Below, one piece after another: positions 45,526 to 54,575 of a DNA stretch of 64,000 nucleotides. The stretch lies in assembly GCF_023195895.1 (NCBI RefSeq), contig NZ_JALPRK010000014.1:1-64000 (forward strand), given 5' to 3'. A program made the position numbers and the translations under genes. Source of the stretch: Paenibacillus mellifer (lineage in GTDB: Bacteria > Bacillota > Bacilli > Paenibacillales > Paenibacillaceae). Each line of letters begins with the position of its first letter. Position 1 is the first letter of the stretch. The notes below the pieces were generated by a model that was not told the origin of the DNA, did no database searches, and worked only from the letters and a program-made list of their open reading frames with translations.

Positions 45526-45790
45526 TTCGGAAATTTCGATATGGGCTTCATATTCGGAAATTTCGGTATGATTTCTCCCTCGTCCGTCCTCCAAATGCAA
45601 AAGTGCAGTTGGTATACTGCAAAATGCGCTTGCTAGTGTACTCAAATGTAAAAGTGCAGTTGATTTGTCGTAAAATGCTCTCGGAAGAGACTTCAAATGT
45701 AAATGTGCAGTTCAAATTTACTCAAATCGCCATTTTCAGCCAAATTGTCCTCAATCGGATGCACTTTTGCATCCCAAGGGCCCCCAAACG
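45526..45790. repeat. Repeat array C: 51-bp units plus a 27-bp direct repeat
   Basis: CAAATG followed by TAAAAGTGCAGTTG or a variant begins at 45592, 45643 and 45694, exactly 51 bp apart; a fourth, diverged and shifted unit follows around 45741-45771. Because 51 is a multiple of three the plus strand reads openly as a 17-residue repeat (VKVQLICRKMLS-like), but no start site or codon bias supports translation. A separate pair TTCGGAAATTTCG lies at 45526 and 45553. The array is upstream of the mannan importer. Confidence 0.65.
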
Positions 45791-46109
45791 CAAAAATGCC
45801 GAAACTCAACTGCACTTTGCAGTTGGGTTCGGCATGAGGGTGGCAGTTACCTTAGTACATAGGCGAGTACTCGCCATCGCACTATGGAGACAGCACTCCC
45901 CATCGCACACGGCCACGGTTACGTCAGCCACGGGGCGGCAGCTCCTTGCTGCGCCGCGAACGGCAACCCCAGCACTATGTAGGCCGCAGTTGGCCATTCC
46001 CACGGAGTGGCGACTCACCGCGCGCCGGTCTTGCCTTTGTCCCGCAGGGCGGCAAGGGCATCCACCCGTGGTGGCACTAAGCCGCCCCCGCAGGCAGGCG
46101 AGCCCGGCG
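45791..46109. other. GC-rich, hairpin-rich noncoding stretch
   Basis: No convincing gene. It contains a perfect palindrome GGCGAGTACTCGCC (45862-45875), a 26-bp-spaced repeat ACTCGCCATCGCAC (45869) and ACTCCCCATCGCAC (45895), and several short inverted repeats such as GCGGCAGC/GCTGCGCCGC. It directly follows the GntR/LacI-type gene and could include its transcript end, though no T-tract is seen. Confidence 0.4.
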
Positions 46110-47294
46110 CTACTTGCGCCGTTCTCTTGCAGGTCCGGTGGACTCGCCTGGAACGAGCGCGGCGGGCAGCTTGATTTTGTTCGCTGAAGGCCGGTTCTCA
46201 AGCAGGGCCAGCACATTCTCCACGGCCAGCTTGCCCATGTCTTCTTCGCTTTGGCGCATATGGGTGAAGGCGTAGCCCTCGCCGATGCGGAACTGCGGAC
46301 TGTCAAAGCAGATGATCGATACGTCCTCGGGAATGCGAAGCCCGAGCCGCGTTACTGCGGCTTTAGCCAGCAGCGCAATGTTGTACTCGATGGCGAAGAA
46401 CGCCGTGATCGACGGATGCGCCTGCAAATGGCGCATGATTTTGTCAATGTCGCGTTCGATGTTTTCGTCGTTGAATGAGTTCGGCAGGGTGGAGGTCAGA
46501 TCGCTGATCCATAGCTCCCGCTCCGCGGCGATGCCGCGGCCGGCATGCGCCTGCACGAACCCTTCGATCCGTTCCTCGACGGCCGACGTATCGACCGGCG
46601 GCGGGGACAACAACGAAATGCGGGCGTGCCCAAGATCAAACAAATACTCCGCCGCCTCCTGTGCCGCCTTCACATTGTCGGTGCTGATAGAGGCCGCTGC
46701 TACGCCTTTCAGTTCCCGGTCGATCAGCACCAGCGGAAAGCGTTCGATCACCATCTTGAGGATTTCCGCATTAAAGTATTCCCCCTGCGCCGGGAATACG
46801 ATCAAGCCGTCCACTCCCAGCTGCAGCAGCTTGCGAATGGTCGCTTCTTCATTCTCCTGGATGCCGAACGTACGCTTCAGGACGAGGTAACAATCCTGCT
46901 CCCGTGCAGCATCCTCCATCCCGTAAATCAGCCGGGTTCCATAGCTGCCGGCGAAATCCGTCAGCACGACGCCGATCAGCTTCCCGGCAGCTTCCCCGTC
47001 CGCTCTGTTCCCGCCGTAGGTCCCGTCCAGCCGGCCATGCTCCGCCGCACCGACCCCATCGGCTTCCGGATCGGCGACAAAAGAACCGCGTCCCGGTTTT
47101 CGAACGATAATGTGCTCGGCGGCCAGCATTTCAAGCGCTCTCTTGCTCGTAATCCGGCTCACCTGATATTCCTCGGCCAGTTCCTTCTCCGACGGAATTC
47201 GGTCCCCGGGCTTATAGCTATGGTCCAGGATTTGCCGTTTCACATCATCAAAAATTTTCTCGTACATCGGTTTTGACGAGGTACTTTCACTCAT
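46110..47294 (-). CDS. GntR/LacI-hybrid (AraR-type) transcriptional regulator
   Basis: 394 residues. The N-terminal ~75 residues are a GntR winged helix (QILDHSYKPGDRIPSEKELAEEYQVSR would be the helix region; RALEMLAAEHIIVRKPGRGSF the wing) and the rest is a LacI-like sugar-binding domain (ARISLLSPPPVD; ITAFFAIEYNIALLAKAA; VSIICFDSPQ). This is the AraR domain order. GGGAGGAA precedes the ATG. It lies upstream of the mannan importer operon on the same strand and probably represses it until a manno-oligosaccharide or mannose binds. An AT-rich dyad at 47327 marks probable autoregulation. Confidence 0.9.
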   Translation of the reverse strand: MSESTSSKPMYEKIFDDVKRQILDHSYKPGDRIPSEKELAEEYQVSRITSKRALEMLAAEHIIVRKPGRGSFVADPEADGVGAAEHGRLDGTYGGNRADGEAAGKLIGVVLTDFAGSYGTRLIYGMEDAAREQDCYLVLKRTFGIQENEEATIRKLLQLGVDGLIVFPAQGEYFNAEILKMVIERFPLVLIDRELKGVAAASISTDNVKAAQEAAEYLFDLGHARISLLSPPPVDTSAVEERIEGFVQAHAGRGIAAERELWISDLTSTLPNSFNDENIERDIDKIMRHLQAHPSITAFFAIEYNIALLAKAAVTRLGLRIPEDVSIICFDSPQFRIGEGYAFTHMRQSEEDMGKLAVENVLALLENRPSANKIKLPAALVPGESTGPARERRK

Positions 47295-47326
47295 GACGTT
47301 CCTCCCACGTTCCCCTAAAAAAGGAC

Positions 47327-47350
47327 ATGATATATATTATAATATATCAT
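47327..47350. promoter_or_regulatory. Candidate operator of the GntR/LacI-type regulator
   Basis: Arms ATGATATAT and ATATATCAT with a 6-bp AT core, 33-56 bp upstream of the regulator's ATG. A third ATGATATAT-like half follows at once. Position and symmetry fit an autoregulatory GntR site. Confidence 0.5.
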
Positions 47351-47410
47351 GATATATCGCGATTGTCGAACCATGTTTGAAACGTTCCGCGAACCGCTCC
47401 TCCAGGAGCA

Positions 47411-48292
47411 TCAGCCGCGGCTTGTCAAAGCCTCCAGCCCCAGGGCAAGCGCACCGCAAAGTCCTGCCCGGCTGCCCAAGCCCGGCGGGACGATGTAGTC
47501 GCCGATGTTGCTTAATATCGCCGGAGCATTCACATACCCGGCCAGATTCCGCCGAACCTCCTCGCGTATCAACGGGAACAGCTGCGGTTGCTGCATCACA
47601 CCGCCGCCCATGATCACTTTTTGAGGCGAGAGCATCAGGATGGCGCCTGTTACCGCTTGGGCCAAATAGTAGGCTTCGATGGCCCAGGCCGGATGATCCG
47701 GAGCCAGCTCATGCCCCTTCGCCTTCCAGCGTGCTTCCAGGCTCGGACCCGCAGCCATGCCTTCCAGGCAGTCGCCATGATACGGGCATAAGCCGGGGAA
47801 ATCGTCATCCGGATGCCGGCGCGGCAGGACGTGGCCCCCCTCCGGGTGAATCAGCCCGTGCACGAGCTTGCCTTCCGCCAGCACCCCGACGCCGATGCCG
47901 GTCCCCACCGTATAATACACGCAGCTGTCCAGACCTTGAGCCGCGCCCCACTTCGCCTCGCCCAAGGCGGCGGCATTCACGTCCGTATCCCAGCCATAGG
48001 GAACGTCAAATCTCTTCTTTAACTTGCCAAGAACATCGTATCCGTTCCAGCCTGGCTTTGGCGTCGTCGTTACGTAACCGTAAGTGGCGCTGTCCCGATT
48101 GATGTCGAGCGGGCCAAACGATCCCACGCCGATGGCCTCTACATTTTTATCGCTAAAATAGGCAATCACCCGTTCCAGGGTTGGTTCCGGCAACTCCGTC
48201 GGGAAACTAACGCTGTCTTCGATCACGCCGTGCTCATTTCCGACGCCGCAGACGAACTTCGTCCCGCCCGCTTCGATTGCTCCGATCCGCAT
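47411..48292 (-). CDS. ROK-family fructokinase/mannokinase
   Basis: 293 residues. ATG at 48292 follows AGGAGG with 8-nt spacing; the longer frame upstream crosses the divergent promoter. ROK signature: [13 protein letters not shown] at the ATP site, [28 protein letters not shown] and the zinc-binding [10 protein letters not shown]. The branch resembles B. subtilis GmuE/YdhR-type enzymes, which phosphorylate fructose and mannose at O6. In this locus it most likely phosphorylates mannose released by GH125. It is on the same strand as the regulator and importer operon but separated by 116 bp holding an operator. Divergent from the VanX-like gene. Confidence 0.85.
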   Translation of the reverse strand: MRIGAIEAGGTKFVCGVGNEHGVIEDSVSFPTELPEPTLERVIAYFSDKNVEAIGVGSFGPLDINRDSATYGYVTTTPKPGWNGYDVLGKLKKRFDVPYGWDTDVNAAALGEAKWGAAQGLDSCVYYTVGTGIGVGVLAEGKLVHGLIHPEGGHVLPRRHPDDDFPGLCPYHGDCLEGMAAGPSLEARWKAKGHELAPDHPAWAIEAYYLAQAVTGAILMLSPQKVIMGGGVMQQPQLFPLIREEVRRNLAGYVNAPAILSNIGDYIVPPGLGSRAGLCGALALGLEALTSRG

Positions 48293-48320
48293 CGATATCT
48301 CCTCCTTCGAATGTCTGGGA

Positions 48321-48329
48321 TATGCTATA
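48321..48329 (+). promoter_or_regulatory. Extended -10 promoter of the VanX-like gene
   Basis: TGC-TATAAT, a perfect -10 with the TGN extension, 60 bp upstream of the dipeptidase ATG. No good -35 is seen, as is common for extended -10 promoters. Confidence 0.6.
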
Positions 48330-48388
48330 ATCATAGAATTCTATCGCTGTATCCTATCTATCATTCTATTGGTGTAAGGAGTATGATC

Positions 48389-49192
48389 ATGTACCCTTTC
48401 CTTAAAAACAAACAAGCGTCCCGGCCAGCCCAAAAGATGGGCTTGTTCGCCCTGACCGCCCTGATGCTGATCACCTGTGTGAACACACCCAGCACGGGAT
48501 CTACCGCGGCCTCACCCAAGCAAACCGAGCCAGCAGCCATCTCCTCTAAAGCTTCCGAGATCACCAAGAAATATCAACTACCCAAAGGGAAGGGCTTCGT
48601 TTATCTTGACGAGGTAATCCCAAGCGCCGCATATGATCTCCGCTATTATACCGGTGACAACTTCATCGGGGAGCGGATCGACGGGTACAACGGACCTTTT
48701 GCGATCCTGACCCTACGCGCCGCCCGTGCGTTGAAGAAGGTCAACGACGATTTAGAAACCCAAGGCTATCGCCTGAAAATCATCGACGCTTACCGTCCGC
48801 AGAAAGCGGTGGATCTTTTCGCCCGTTGGTCCAAGGATCCTCTCGATACCGAGATGAAAGAACGTTTCTATCCCGATGTGGATAAGAAGAATCTATTCAA
48901 GCAAGGTTACTTGTCCTCCAAATCCGGCCATTCTCGCGGCAGTACGGTGGACCTTACGCTGGTCTACAAGAAGACCGGCGAGGAAGTGGACATGGGCAGC
49001 CGGGTTGATTTCCTTGGCTCGATTTCCGCACATGGGGCGGACGGTCTGACCAAGGCGCAGCGTACGGCCCGCTATGTCCTCAAAACGGCGATGGTCAAGC
49101 AAGGCTTCAAGCCCTATAGCAAGGAATGGTGGCATTATACGCTAAAAAACGAGCCTTACCCGTCTACCTATTTCGATTTTGACGTAGAATAG
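48389..49192 (+). CDS. D-alanyl-D-alanine dipeptidase, VanX/DdpX family lipoprotein
   Basis: 267 residues. The ATG at 48389 is chosen because TAAGGAG ends 7 nt before it; the ATG at 48383 is too close. A membrane-targeting N-terminus ends in LITC, a likely lipobox. Residues ~65-267 are an M15D dipeptidase: zinc ligands in [13 protein letters not shown] (SxHxxGxxxD) and the catalytic Glu/His of EWWHYTL. It hydrolyses D-Ala-D-Ala. Without vanH/vanA neighbours and with surface localisation, a role in recycling peptidoglycan D-Ala-D-Ala as nutrient is more likely than glycopeptide resistance. Confidence 0.88.
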   Translation: MYPFLKNKQASRPAQKMGLFALTALMLITCVNTPSTGSTAASPKQTEPAAISSKASEITKKYQLPKGKGFVYLDEVIPSAAYDLRYYTGDNFIGERIDGYNGPFAILTLRAARALKKVNDDLETQGYRLKIIDAYRPQKAVDLFARWSKDPLDTEMKERFYPDVDKKNLFKQGYLSSKSGHSRGSTVDLTLVYKKTGEEVDMGSRVDFLGSISAHGADGLTKAQRTARYVLKTAMVKQGFKPYSKEWWHYTLKNEPYPSTYFDFDVE

Positions 49193-49214
49193 CCTTTCGT
49201 CGTTATGCCGCTGT

Positions 49215-50171
49215 TTACCACTTCAACCGGTAAATCCCCTTGTTCTCCAGACCCCGAATCAGCGGGGTCCACGCTTCGGACTCCGGCGTTGTAGCCAATG
49301 CGTCCTCCACCATCTGCAGCTTCGCGTCCAGCGCGTCGATATGGTGCAGGGCGACAGCCTCCGGCGTCTGCGGCTGCACCGGGCTGCCCCATTCCCCTAA
49401 ATTATGGTGAGACAACACCAAATGCTGCAGCCCGAGCACCTTCGGCGAATCCAATGCGATGCCGAGGCGGATCGCCGCTTCGGTTATCCATTGTGAGGAC
49501 ATGGAAATATGCCCAAGCAGCTTGCCCGGCGTACTGTACTCGGACACGATGCCGAGTTCGGCCACCATTTCCTCAGGCTTGGCAATATCATGTAGAATAA
49601 TCCCTGCCTTCAGCAAATCCCGGTTCAAGAACAAACGCTGTCCGCACAGAAAATCGCCAATTTCCAGCATCCGTACCATGTGGTAAGCCAATCCGCCGAA
49701 ATAAGCATGATGATGTGTTTTGGCTGCGGGGTAATGGGCCAGCTTCTCCTCCACCTTCCCAACGCAATACCGGACGATTGCTTGGATCTCCTCATCGGCG
49801 ATATCGTTGATCACGCCTTGAATCGTATGAATCAGCGCCTCGGATGAGATCGGCGCGGAACGGATGAAATCCGTCAGCCTCACCCCGTCTTCCGGATTAG
49901 CCGGCCGGATTTGCATGATCTTGACCTGCAGCTTCTCGCGGTAGGTTTGCACGATCCCCCGCACCTTTACCAGCCCCATCGGGAAGAACGTTTCCTTGTC
50001 GGTTGACGAAGCATCCCAAAATTTAGCCGGCATTTCCCCTGTCGCGTCACACAACACGATATCCAAATAATCCTTTGGCGGATTGGCGTTCGTCTGCTTT
50101 ACCTCCAGCTCCTTCAGCAAATAAAAGCCCACGAACTCATCCTGATTTCTTAACTGATTAATTTGCGTCAC
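49215..50171 (-). CDS. yhaM: 3'-5' exoribonuclease YhaM
   Basis: 318 residues. An N-terminal OB-fold nucleic-acid-binding domain (LDIVLCDATGEMPAKFWDAS) is followed by an HD phosphohydrolase domain (HHHAYFGGLAYH, ILHDIAKPEE, VLSHHNLGEWGSP, HHIDALDAK). YhaM is a conserved Firmicute exoribonuclease that trims 3' ends of RNA. GTG at 50171 is preferred because GGAGG lies 8 nt upstream and the length then matches YhaM (~314); the ATG at 50204 has no ribosome-binding site. Convergent with the dipeptidase gene. Confidence 0.9.
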   Translation of the reverse strand: MTQINQLRNQDEFVGFYLLKELEVKQTNANPPKDYLDIVLCDATGEMPAKFWDASSTDKETFFPMGLVKVRGIVQTYREKLQVKIMQIRPANPEDGVRLTDFIRSAPISSEALIHTIQGVINDIADEEIQAIVRYCVGKVEEKLAHYPAAKTHHHAYFGGLAYHMVRMLEIGDFLCGQRLFLNRDLLKAGIILHDIAKPEEMVAELGIVSEYSTPGKLLGHISMSSQWITEAAIRLGIALDSPKVLGLQHLVLSHHNLGEWGSPVQPQTPEAVALHHIDALDAKLQMVEDALATTPESEAWTPLIRGLENKGIYRLKW

Positions 50172-50269
50172 GCATAATTCCTCCAAATCCATTGATAAAT
50201 CCATTATACTATGGGACTGCCAAAAGCTCAGCGCCTTTTCCCTTCGTCAACTTATCTCGGTATACATAA

Positions 50270-50308
50270 AAGGACGCCGCCCCGTGATATCACAGAGACA
50301 ACGTCCTT
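50270..50308 (-). terminator. Terminator after the chemotaxis operon
   Basis: A 7-bp stem AAGGACG/CGTCCTT whose loop contains the palindrome GTGATATCAC; the minus-strand flank is TTTTAT. It lies 16 bp beyond the cheB stop. Confidence 0.65.
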
Positions 50309-50323
50309 CCATTCTCGAAAAAA

Positions 50324-51379
50324 TTACGATTCCCGCTTGGGCTCCTCCAGCAGCATAGAGCATAATGCCCGGGGCATCAGCTCCAGTGAAACCTGCCTCT
50401 CCACCGCGCCCAATTCATAAGCGACTTTGGGCATCCCGTACACCACTGACGAAGGCTCATTTTGCCCCAACGTCCGCGCACCTTTGCGGCGCATCGCCAA
50501 CAAGCCTTTGGCTCCGTCATAGCCCATGCCGGTCAAGATGATGCCGACGGCCCGCGGGCCGCATTCCCGGGCGGCCGAGTCGAACAGGACGTCGATCGAC
50601 GGGCAATGGCCGTTGATTTTGTCGCCTTCAAAGCAGTCGACCCGATACCGGCCATCCACCTTGCGCAGCCGCATATGCCGGTCTCCCGGAGCGACCAGTA
50701 CTTTCCCCGGCTCCACGATGTCGCCGGAAGCCGCTTCCTTCACGGTAAAGGACGTGCTTTGGTTCAAGCGGTCCGCAAACATCCGGGAGAAAACCGGCGG
50801 AATATGCTGGACGATCACGATTCCGGGAAACGACGTTGGCAGCCGGTTCAGCAAATAGGAGATCGCCTCGGTTCCTCCGGTGGATGCGCCGATGGCGACG
50901 ATTTGGCCGGCACCGAACGGACGCTCCGGCACCGGTAGTCCTGCGCTCTTTCGTTCGGCATGCAAACGGCGGGGCGCCACGTTCGTTTTGGCTGCTATTT
51001 TCACCTTATCGATCAAATCCAGAATGAACCCTTCAACGCCTCTAGGCGACCGTGGATCCGGCTTGCAGACGAAGTCGACAGCCCCCGCCTCCATGGCGTC
51101 GAAGACGGCATCGCTGATCGTGCTGACGACGATGACCGGCAGCGTGTATTGAGGAAGCAAGCGGCGGAGGAATTCGATCCCGTTCATTTTCGGCATCTCC
51201 ACGTCGCATATCATCACGTCCGGTTGAAACCGCAATATTTGATCCCGGGCATCAAACGGGTCCACCGCTTTACCGACGACTTCGATGGCCGGATCCGAGG
51301 ATAACCCTAAAGCCAATACCTCGCGGTACATCATGGAATCATCGACGATCAGCACGCGCAACTTACGGTTGTCCCCCAT
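50324..51379 (-). CDS. cheB: Chemotaxis protein-glutamate methylesterase CheB
   Basis: 351 residues. An N-terminal receiver domain with phosphoacceptor Asp59 (ICDVEMPKMNG) is joined to a methylesterase domain with nucleophile Ser166 (IGASTGGTE), His192 (QHIPPVFSRM) and Asp in LTGMGYDGA. It demethylates or deamidates chemoreceptors for adaptation after phosphorylation by CheA. It is the last gene of the cheA-cheW-mcp-cheR-cheB operon, 24 bp after cheR. Confidence 0.95.
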   Translation of the reverse strand: MGDNRKLRVLIVDDSMMYREVLALGLSSDPAIEVVGKAVDPFDARDQILRFQPDVMICDVEMPKMNGIEFLRRLLPQYTLPVIVVSTISDAVFDAMEAGAVDFVCKPDPRSPRGVEGFILDLIDKVKIAAKTNVAPRRLHAERKSAGLPVPERPFGAGQIVAIGASTGGTEAISYLLNRLPTSFPGIVIVQHIPPVFSRMFADRLNQSTSFTVKEAASGDIVEPGKVLVAPGDRHMRLRKVDGRYRVDCFEGDKINGHCPSIDVLFDSAARECGPRAVGIILTGMGYDGAKGLLAMRRKGARTLGQNEPSSVVYGMPKVAYELGAVERQVSLELMPRALCSMLLEEPKRES

Positions 51380-51403
51380 TGCACTCCCCCCCTCGTCTCC
51401 TTG

Positions 51404-52219
51404 TTAATCCTTCCGATAGATCGCCGGCCGGATATACTTGAACGGCGTCGTTTCCCGCTGCAGCGATTCGGAATGGCCGATGAACAGATAACCCCCGGGC
51501 TCCAAATGCTTATAGAACTTGTCCACCAGCGCTTCCTTCGTCGGGGTGTCGAAGTAGATCATCACGTTCCGGCAGAAAATGACGTGGAATTTGCGCCTGA
51601 ACGGAAACGTCGGCTCCATCAAGTTGAATTTGCGGAAAATCACTTCCCGCTTCAGCTTGTCGCTGACGGTGAAATGCTCGCGGTCCCGGGCATTGAAATA
51701 CTTCATGCGCCAGGAGGGGGGCAATGCCGATAGGTCGTCAGCCCCGAATTCCCCCCGCTGCGCTTTGGTTAATATTTCCGCAGAGATGTCCGTTGCCAGC
51801 ACCTTGGCATCCCACAGCGGTTTGCCCGCGCCGAAATATTCGTCCAGCAGCATCGCTAGCGTATAAGGCTCCTCGCCTGACGAGCAACCCGCGCTCCAGA
51901 TCCGCAAATCCCGGTCCTTCACCACCGTTTCCAAATAAGGCAGGACGCGGTCGCGCAAAAACTCGAAATGGTCAAACTCCCGCATGAAGAACGTATGGTT
52001 GGTCGTGATTTTGTCCACCAGCGTCATCACAGCTTCCCCGGAACGGTCCGAAACGACGTATTGATAATATTCCTTAAAGTTGGAAAAGCGTTTGCTGACC
52101 AGAACCTGCTGCAGCCTGCCCATCACCAGCGCGCGCTTCTCCTCCTTCAAATGGATTCCGTAATGTTGGCGAATATATTCCGACAGTTGCCGAAACTCCT
52201 CGTTCGTAATGACAATCAT
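51404..52219 (-). CDS. cheR: Chemotaxis protein methyltransferase CheR
   Basis: 271 residues. An N-terminal helical domain and a SAM-binding methyltransferase domain: IWSAGCSSGEEPYTLAMLL is motif I and HVIFCRNVMIYF the catalytic-side strand. It methylates receptor glutamates, opposing CheB. It begins 3 bp after the receptor gene and is plainly cotranscribed. Confidence 0.95.
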   Translation of the reverse strand: MIVITNEEFRQLSEYIRQHYGIHLKEEKRALVMGRLQQVLVSKRFSNFKEYYQYVVSDRSGEAVMTLVDKITTNHTFFMREFDHFEFLRDRVLPYLETVVKDRDLRIWSAGCSSGEEPYTLAMLLDEYFGAGKPLWDAKVLATDISAEILTKAQRGEFGADDLSALPPSWRMKYFNARDREHFTVSDKLKREVIFRKFNLMEPTFPFRRKFHVIFCRNVMIYFDTPTKEALVDKFYKHLEPGGYLFIGHSESLQRETTPFKYIRPAIYRKD

Positions 52220-52222
52220 GGC

Positions 52223-54037
52223 TTAGTACTTTCCGAACTCCGAGTCGCTGAGCAAAATTTTCGGAGCTCCGGTTCCGCTGCCAAACTCGGATTTCCGCGG
52301 TTCATTCATCTGTTCCAATACGCGCAGCACCTCGGGATTCATTTCCTCCCTGCCGGCATAATCGGCATAATGGCTGCGCTTCAACTTGAACCGCGCCACC
52401 TGCTGCTTCAGCAGTCCGGCCTGGCTCGACAATTCCTCGCTGGCTGCGGCGCTTTCCTCCGAAGTGGCCGAATTGGTCTGAATCACTTGAGATACCTGCG
52501 ATATCCCTTGATTAATCTGCGTAATGGCTGCCGCTTGCTCCGTGGAAGCCATAGCTATATCGCCGACCAAGCCGGCCACCTGTTCGATATCCCCGACGAT
52601 CGATTTCAACGCCTCGGCCGTTTGATCGGCGATGCGTGTGCCTTCCTGTACTTTGTTGATCGAGCCTTCGATCATGTCGGTCGTCTCCTTGGCAGCGTTC
52701 GCCGAACGGGCTGCCAGATTGCGCACCTCCTCGGCGACCACGGCGAAGCCTTTTCCATGTTGCCCGGCGCGAGCGGCTTCCACCGCGGCATTCAGCGCCA
52801 GGATATTCGTTTGGAACGCGATTTCGTCAATCACTTTAATGATCTTGGAGATGCTGCCGGACGCCTCGTTGATTTCGCGCATCGCCCCCAGCATATCCTT
52901 CATCTGTTCGTTGCCCTGCAGCGCGCTTTGCTTGGAATCGGCTGCCAGTTTATTAGCTTCGTTGGCGTTCTGCGCGTTCAGCTTCGTCTGGGTGGAGATT
53001 TCCTCCAGCGAGGCGGTAAGCTGCTCGACGGAGCTGGCTTGTTCGGTGGCGCCTTGAGACAACGCGATGCTGGAATCGGAAACCTGCTTCGAGCCGGAAG
53101 CAACCTGATCCGCCGCCGTATTGATGCTAGCCAGAATCTCGTTGTTCCGTTCTACCATCTCCTGCAGCTTGATCCCCATCAGGTCTTGCTCTGATCTCAC
53201 TTTCACCTGAACGGTCAAATCGCCGTTGGCTACCTGCTCCACGACCCGGGCTTGGTCGCGGATGCTGCCGATCATCCGGGAGAAGGCTTGCATCAGCTTG
53301 CCGATTTCATCTTGACTAGTCGTATCCACGCTGACGCTAACGTCGCCGAGCGCCAGGGCTTCGGCCGCTTTCGACAGCTTCCCGATCGGTCTGGTGATGC
53401 TCAGGACAATTAATACTGCCAATCCCACGGCTACCAGCGCCATCACGATGAGGATGGTGATCAGCACGCCGAAGGTGCTGCTGTACATCGCATCGGCTTC
53501 ATCGCTTTCCTTGTCCGCATTCGACTGATTGAACTTCACGAGATTCAAGAGGGAGTTCGAAGCGTCATCAAATTCCTTCTTAGAATCGCCGGATATCAGG
53601 TCGAATGCATCATCCGTCCGATGCTGGGCAACGAATGCACGAACCTGCTCGCTCGTTTTCAGGTAATCGTTCCATTCTTGCTTGAACTTCTCATATATTT
53701 CCCTTTCCTCTTGCCCGCTCAGCTTCTGATCGTAATTGTCGATATGCTGCTGCAGCCCCTTGCCTTCCTCCTCCAGACGTGCCTTCATCTGCTCTAATAA
53801 CTCCGGTCTTCCGCCGGCCATGACATAACGAAGCTCGGAAATTCGATAATCGGACGTCATCGTATTTAACGTATGCGCCGCGTCCATGGCCGGAAGCCAC
53901 TCGTCGCTGATCAGCGATGACTGGTTGTTGACCTTACTGACGGAACTGATCGAGTACAGGCCAAGTCCTATCATCGCAATAACCATAATGGAAAAGGCAA
54001 AAATTAAGCGCGTTTTGATCGTCAGCTTCTTCAACAT
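52223..54037 (-). CDS. Methyl-accepting chemotaxis protein
   Basis: 604 residues. Membrane segment ~10-30 ([20 protein letters not shown]), a periplasm-facing four-helix-bundle ligand domain ~32-185 of the 4HB_MCP type, membrane segment ~190-212, HAMP ~213-265, then a long coiled-coil signalling domain whose tip is [20 protein letters not shown]. It signals through the CheW and CheA encoded upstream. The ligand is not predictable. Its placement inside the operon suggests a dedicated pathway. Confidence 0.95.
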   Translation of the reverse strand: MLKKLTIKTRLIFAFSIMVIAMIGLGLYSISSVSKVNNQSSLISDEWLPAMDAAHTLNTMTSDYRISELRYVMAGGRPELLEQMKARLEEEGKGLQQHIDNYDQKLSGQEEREIYEKFKQEWNDYLKTSEQVRAFVAQHRTDDAFDLISGDSKKEFDDASNSLLNLVKFNQSNADKESDEADAMYSSTFGVLITILIVMALVAVGLAVLIVLSITRPIGKLSKAAEALALGDVSVSVDTTSQDEIGKLMQAFSRMIGSIRDQARVVEQVANGDLTVQVKVRSEQDLMGIKLQEMVERNNEILASINTAADQVASGSKQVSDSSIALSQGATEQASSVEQLTASLEEISTQTKLNAQNANEANKLAADSKQSALQGNEQMKDMLGAMREINEASGSISKIIKVIDEIAFQTNILALNAAVEAARAGQHGKGFAVVAEEVRNLAARSANAAKETTDMIEGSINKVQEGTRIADQTAEALKSIVGDIEQVAGLVGDIAMASTEQAAAITQINQGISQVSQVIQTNSATSEESAAASEELSSQAGLLKQQVARFKLKRSHYADYAGREEMNPEVLRVLEQMNEPRKSEFGSGTGAPKILLSDSEFGKY

Positions 54038-54056
54038 GTGTATCCCCCCGTTAGTT

Positions 54057-54551
54057 TCATAGATGACTTAAATGCTCGGCTTCCTCATGCTGAAGCAGCT
54101 TGTCGCCGTCCAGCAGCAGCTTAATTTCTCCTCCGACCTTGCCAACCCCCTTGATGAACCCCTGGGGATTCCCTGCTTTGAGGTCCGGCGGCGGAACGAT
54201 GTCCTCCTCGGCGATCTGTACGACCTCGGACACGCTGTCGACGATCAAACCGATCGAAACCTCGCTTAGTTCCACAACGACGATACAGGTCCGGTCGTTA
54301 TAGTCGCGAAACGGCTTTTTAAAGCGCAGCCTCACATCCATGACCGGAATGATTTTTCCGCGCAAATTTATGATCCCGCGGATATGCTCCGGGAGCTCCG
54401 GCACCTCCGTGATGGCCTGAATTCCGATAATTTCCGTGACATACCGGATTTCGATGCCGTATACGTCGGTTCCGATCAGAAATGTGAGGAACTTTCCCGC
54501 TTGCGTATCGTCCTCCTGCTCGGTTTGCAGCTGCGTGGTTGGATTTGTCAT
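54057..54551 (-). CDS. cheW: Chemotaxis adaptor CheW
   Basis: 164 residues, one CheW domain ([51 protein letters not shown]). It couples the receptor array to CheA. It lies between cheA and the receptor gene in the operon. Confidence 0.95.
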   Translation of the reverse strand: MTNPTTQLQTEQEDDTQAGKFLTFLIGTDVYGIEIRYVTEIIGIQAITEVPELPEHIRGIINLRGKIIPVMDVRLRFKKPFRDYNDRTCIVVVELSEVSIGLIVDSVSEVVQIAEEDIVPPPDLKAGNPQGFIKGVGKVGGEIKLLLDGDKLLQHEEAEHLSHL

Positions 54552-54575
54552 GACCTGGTTCTCTCCTTCGGGATT

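Noticed and set aside
45510-46187. 225-codon open frame on the plus strand
   Set aside because: It consists of repeat array C read through plus GC-rich shadow sequence, has no ribosome-binding site, runs into the antisense of the regulator gene and matches no family.
48389-49192. Vancomycin resistance determinant
   Set aside because: VanX-like activity alone, without vanH, vanA or vanRS neighbours and with a lipoprotein signal, points to D-Ala-D-Ala scavenging.
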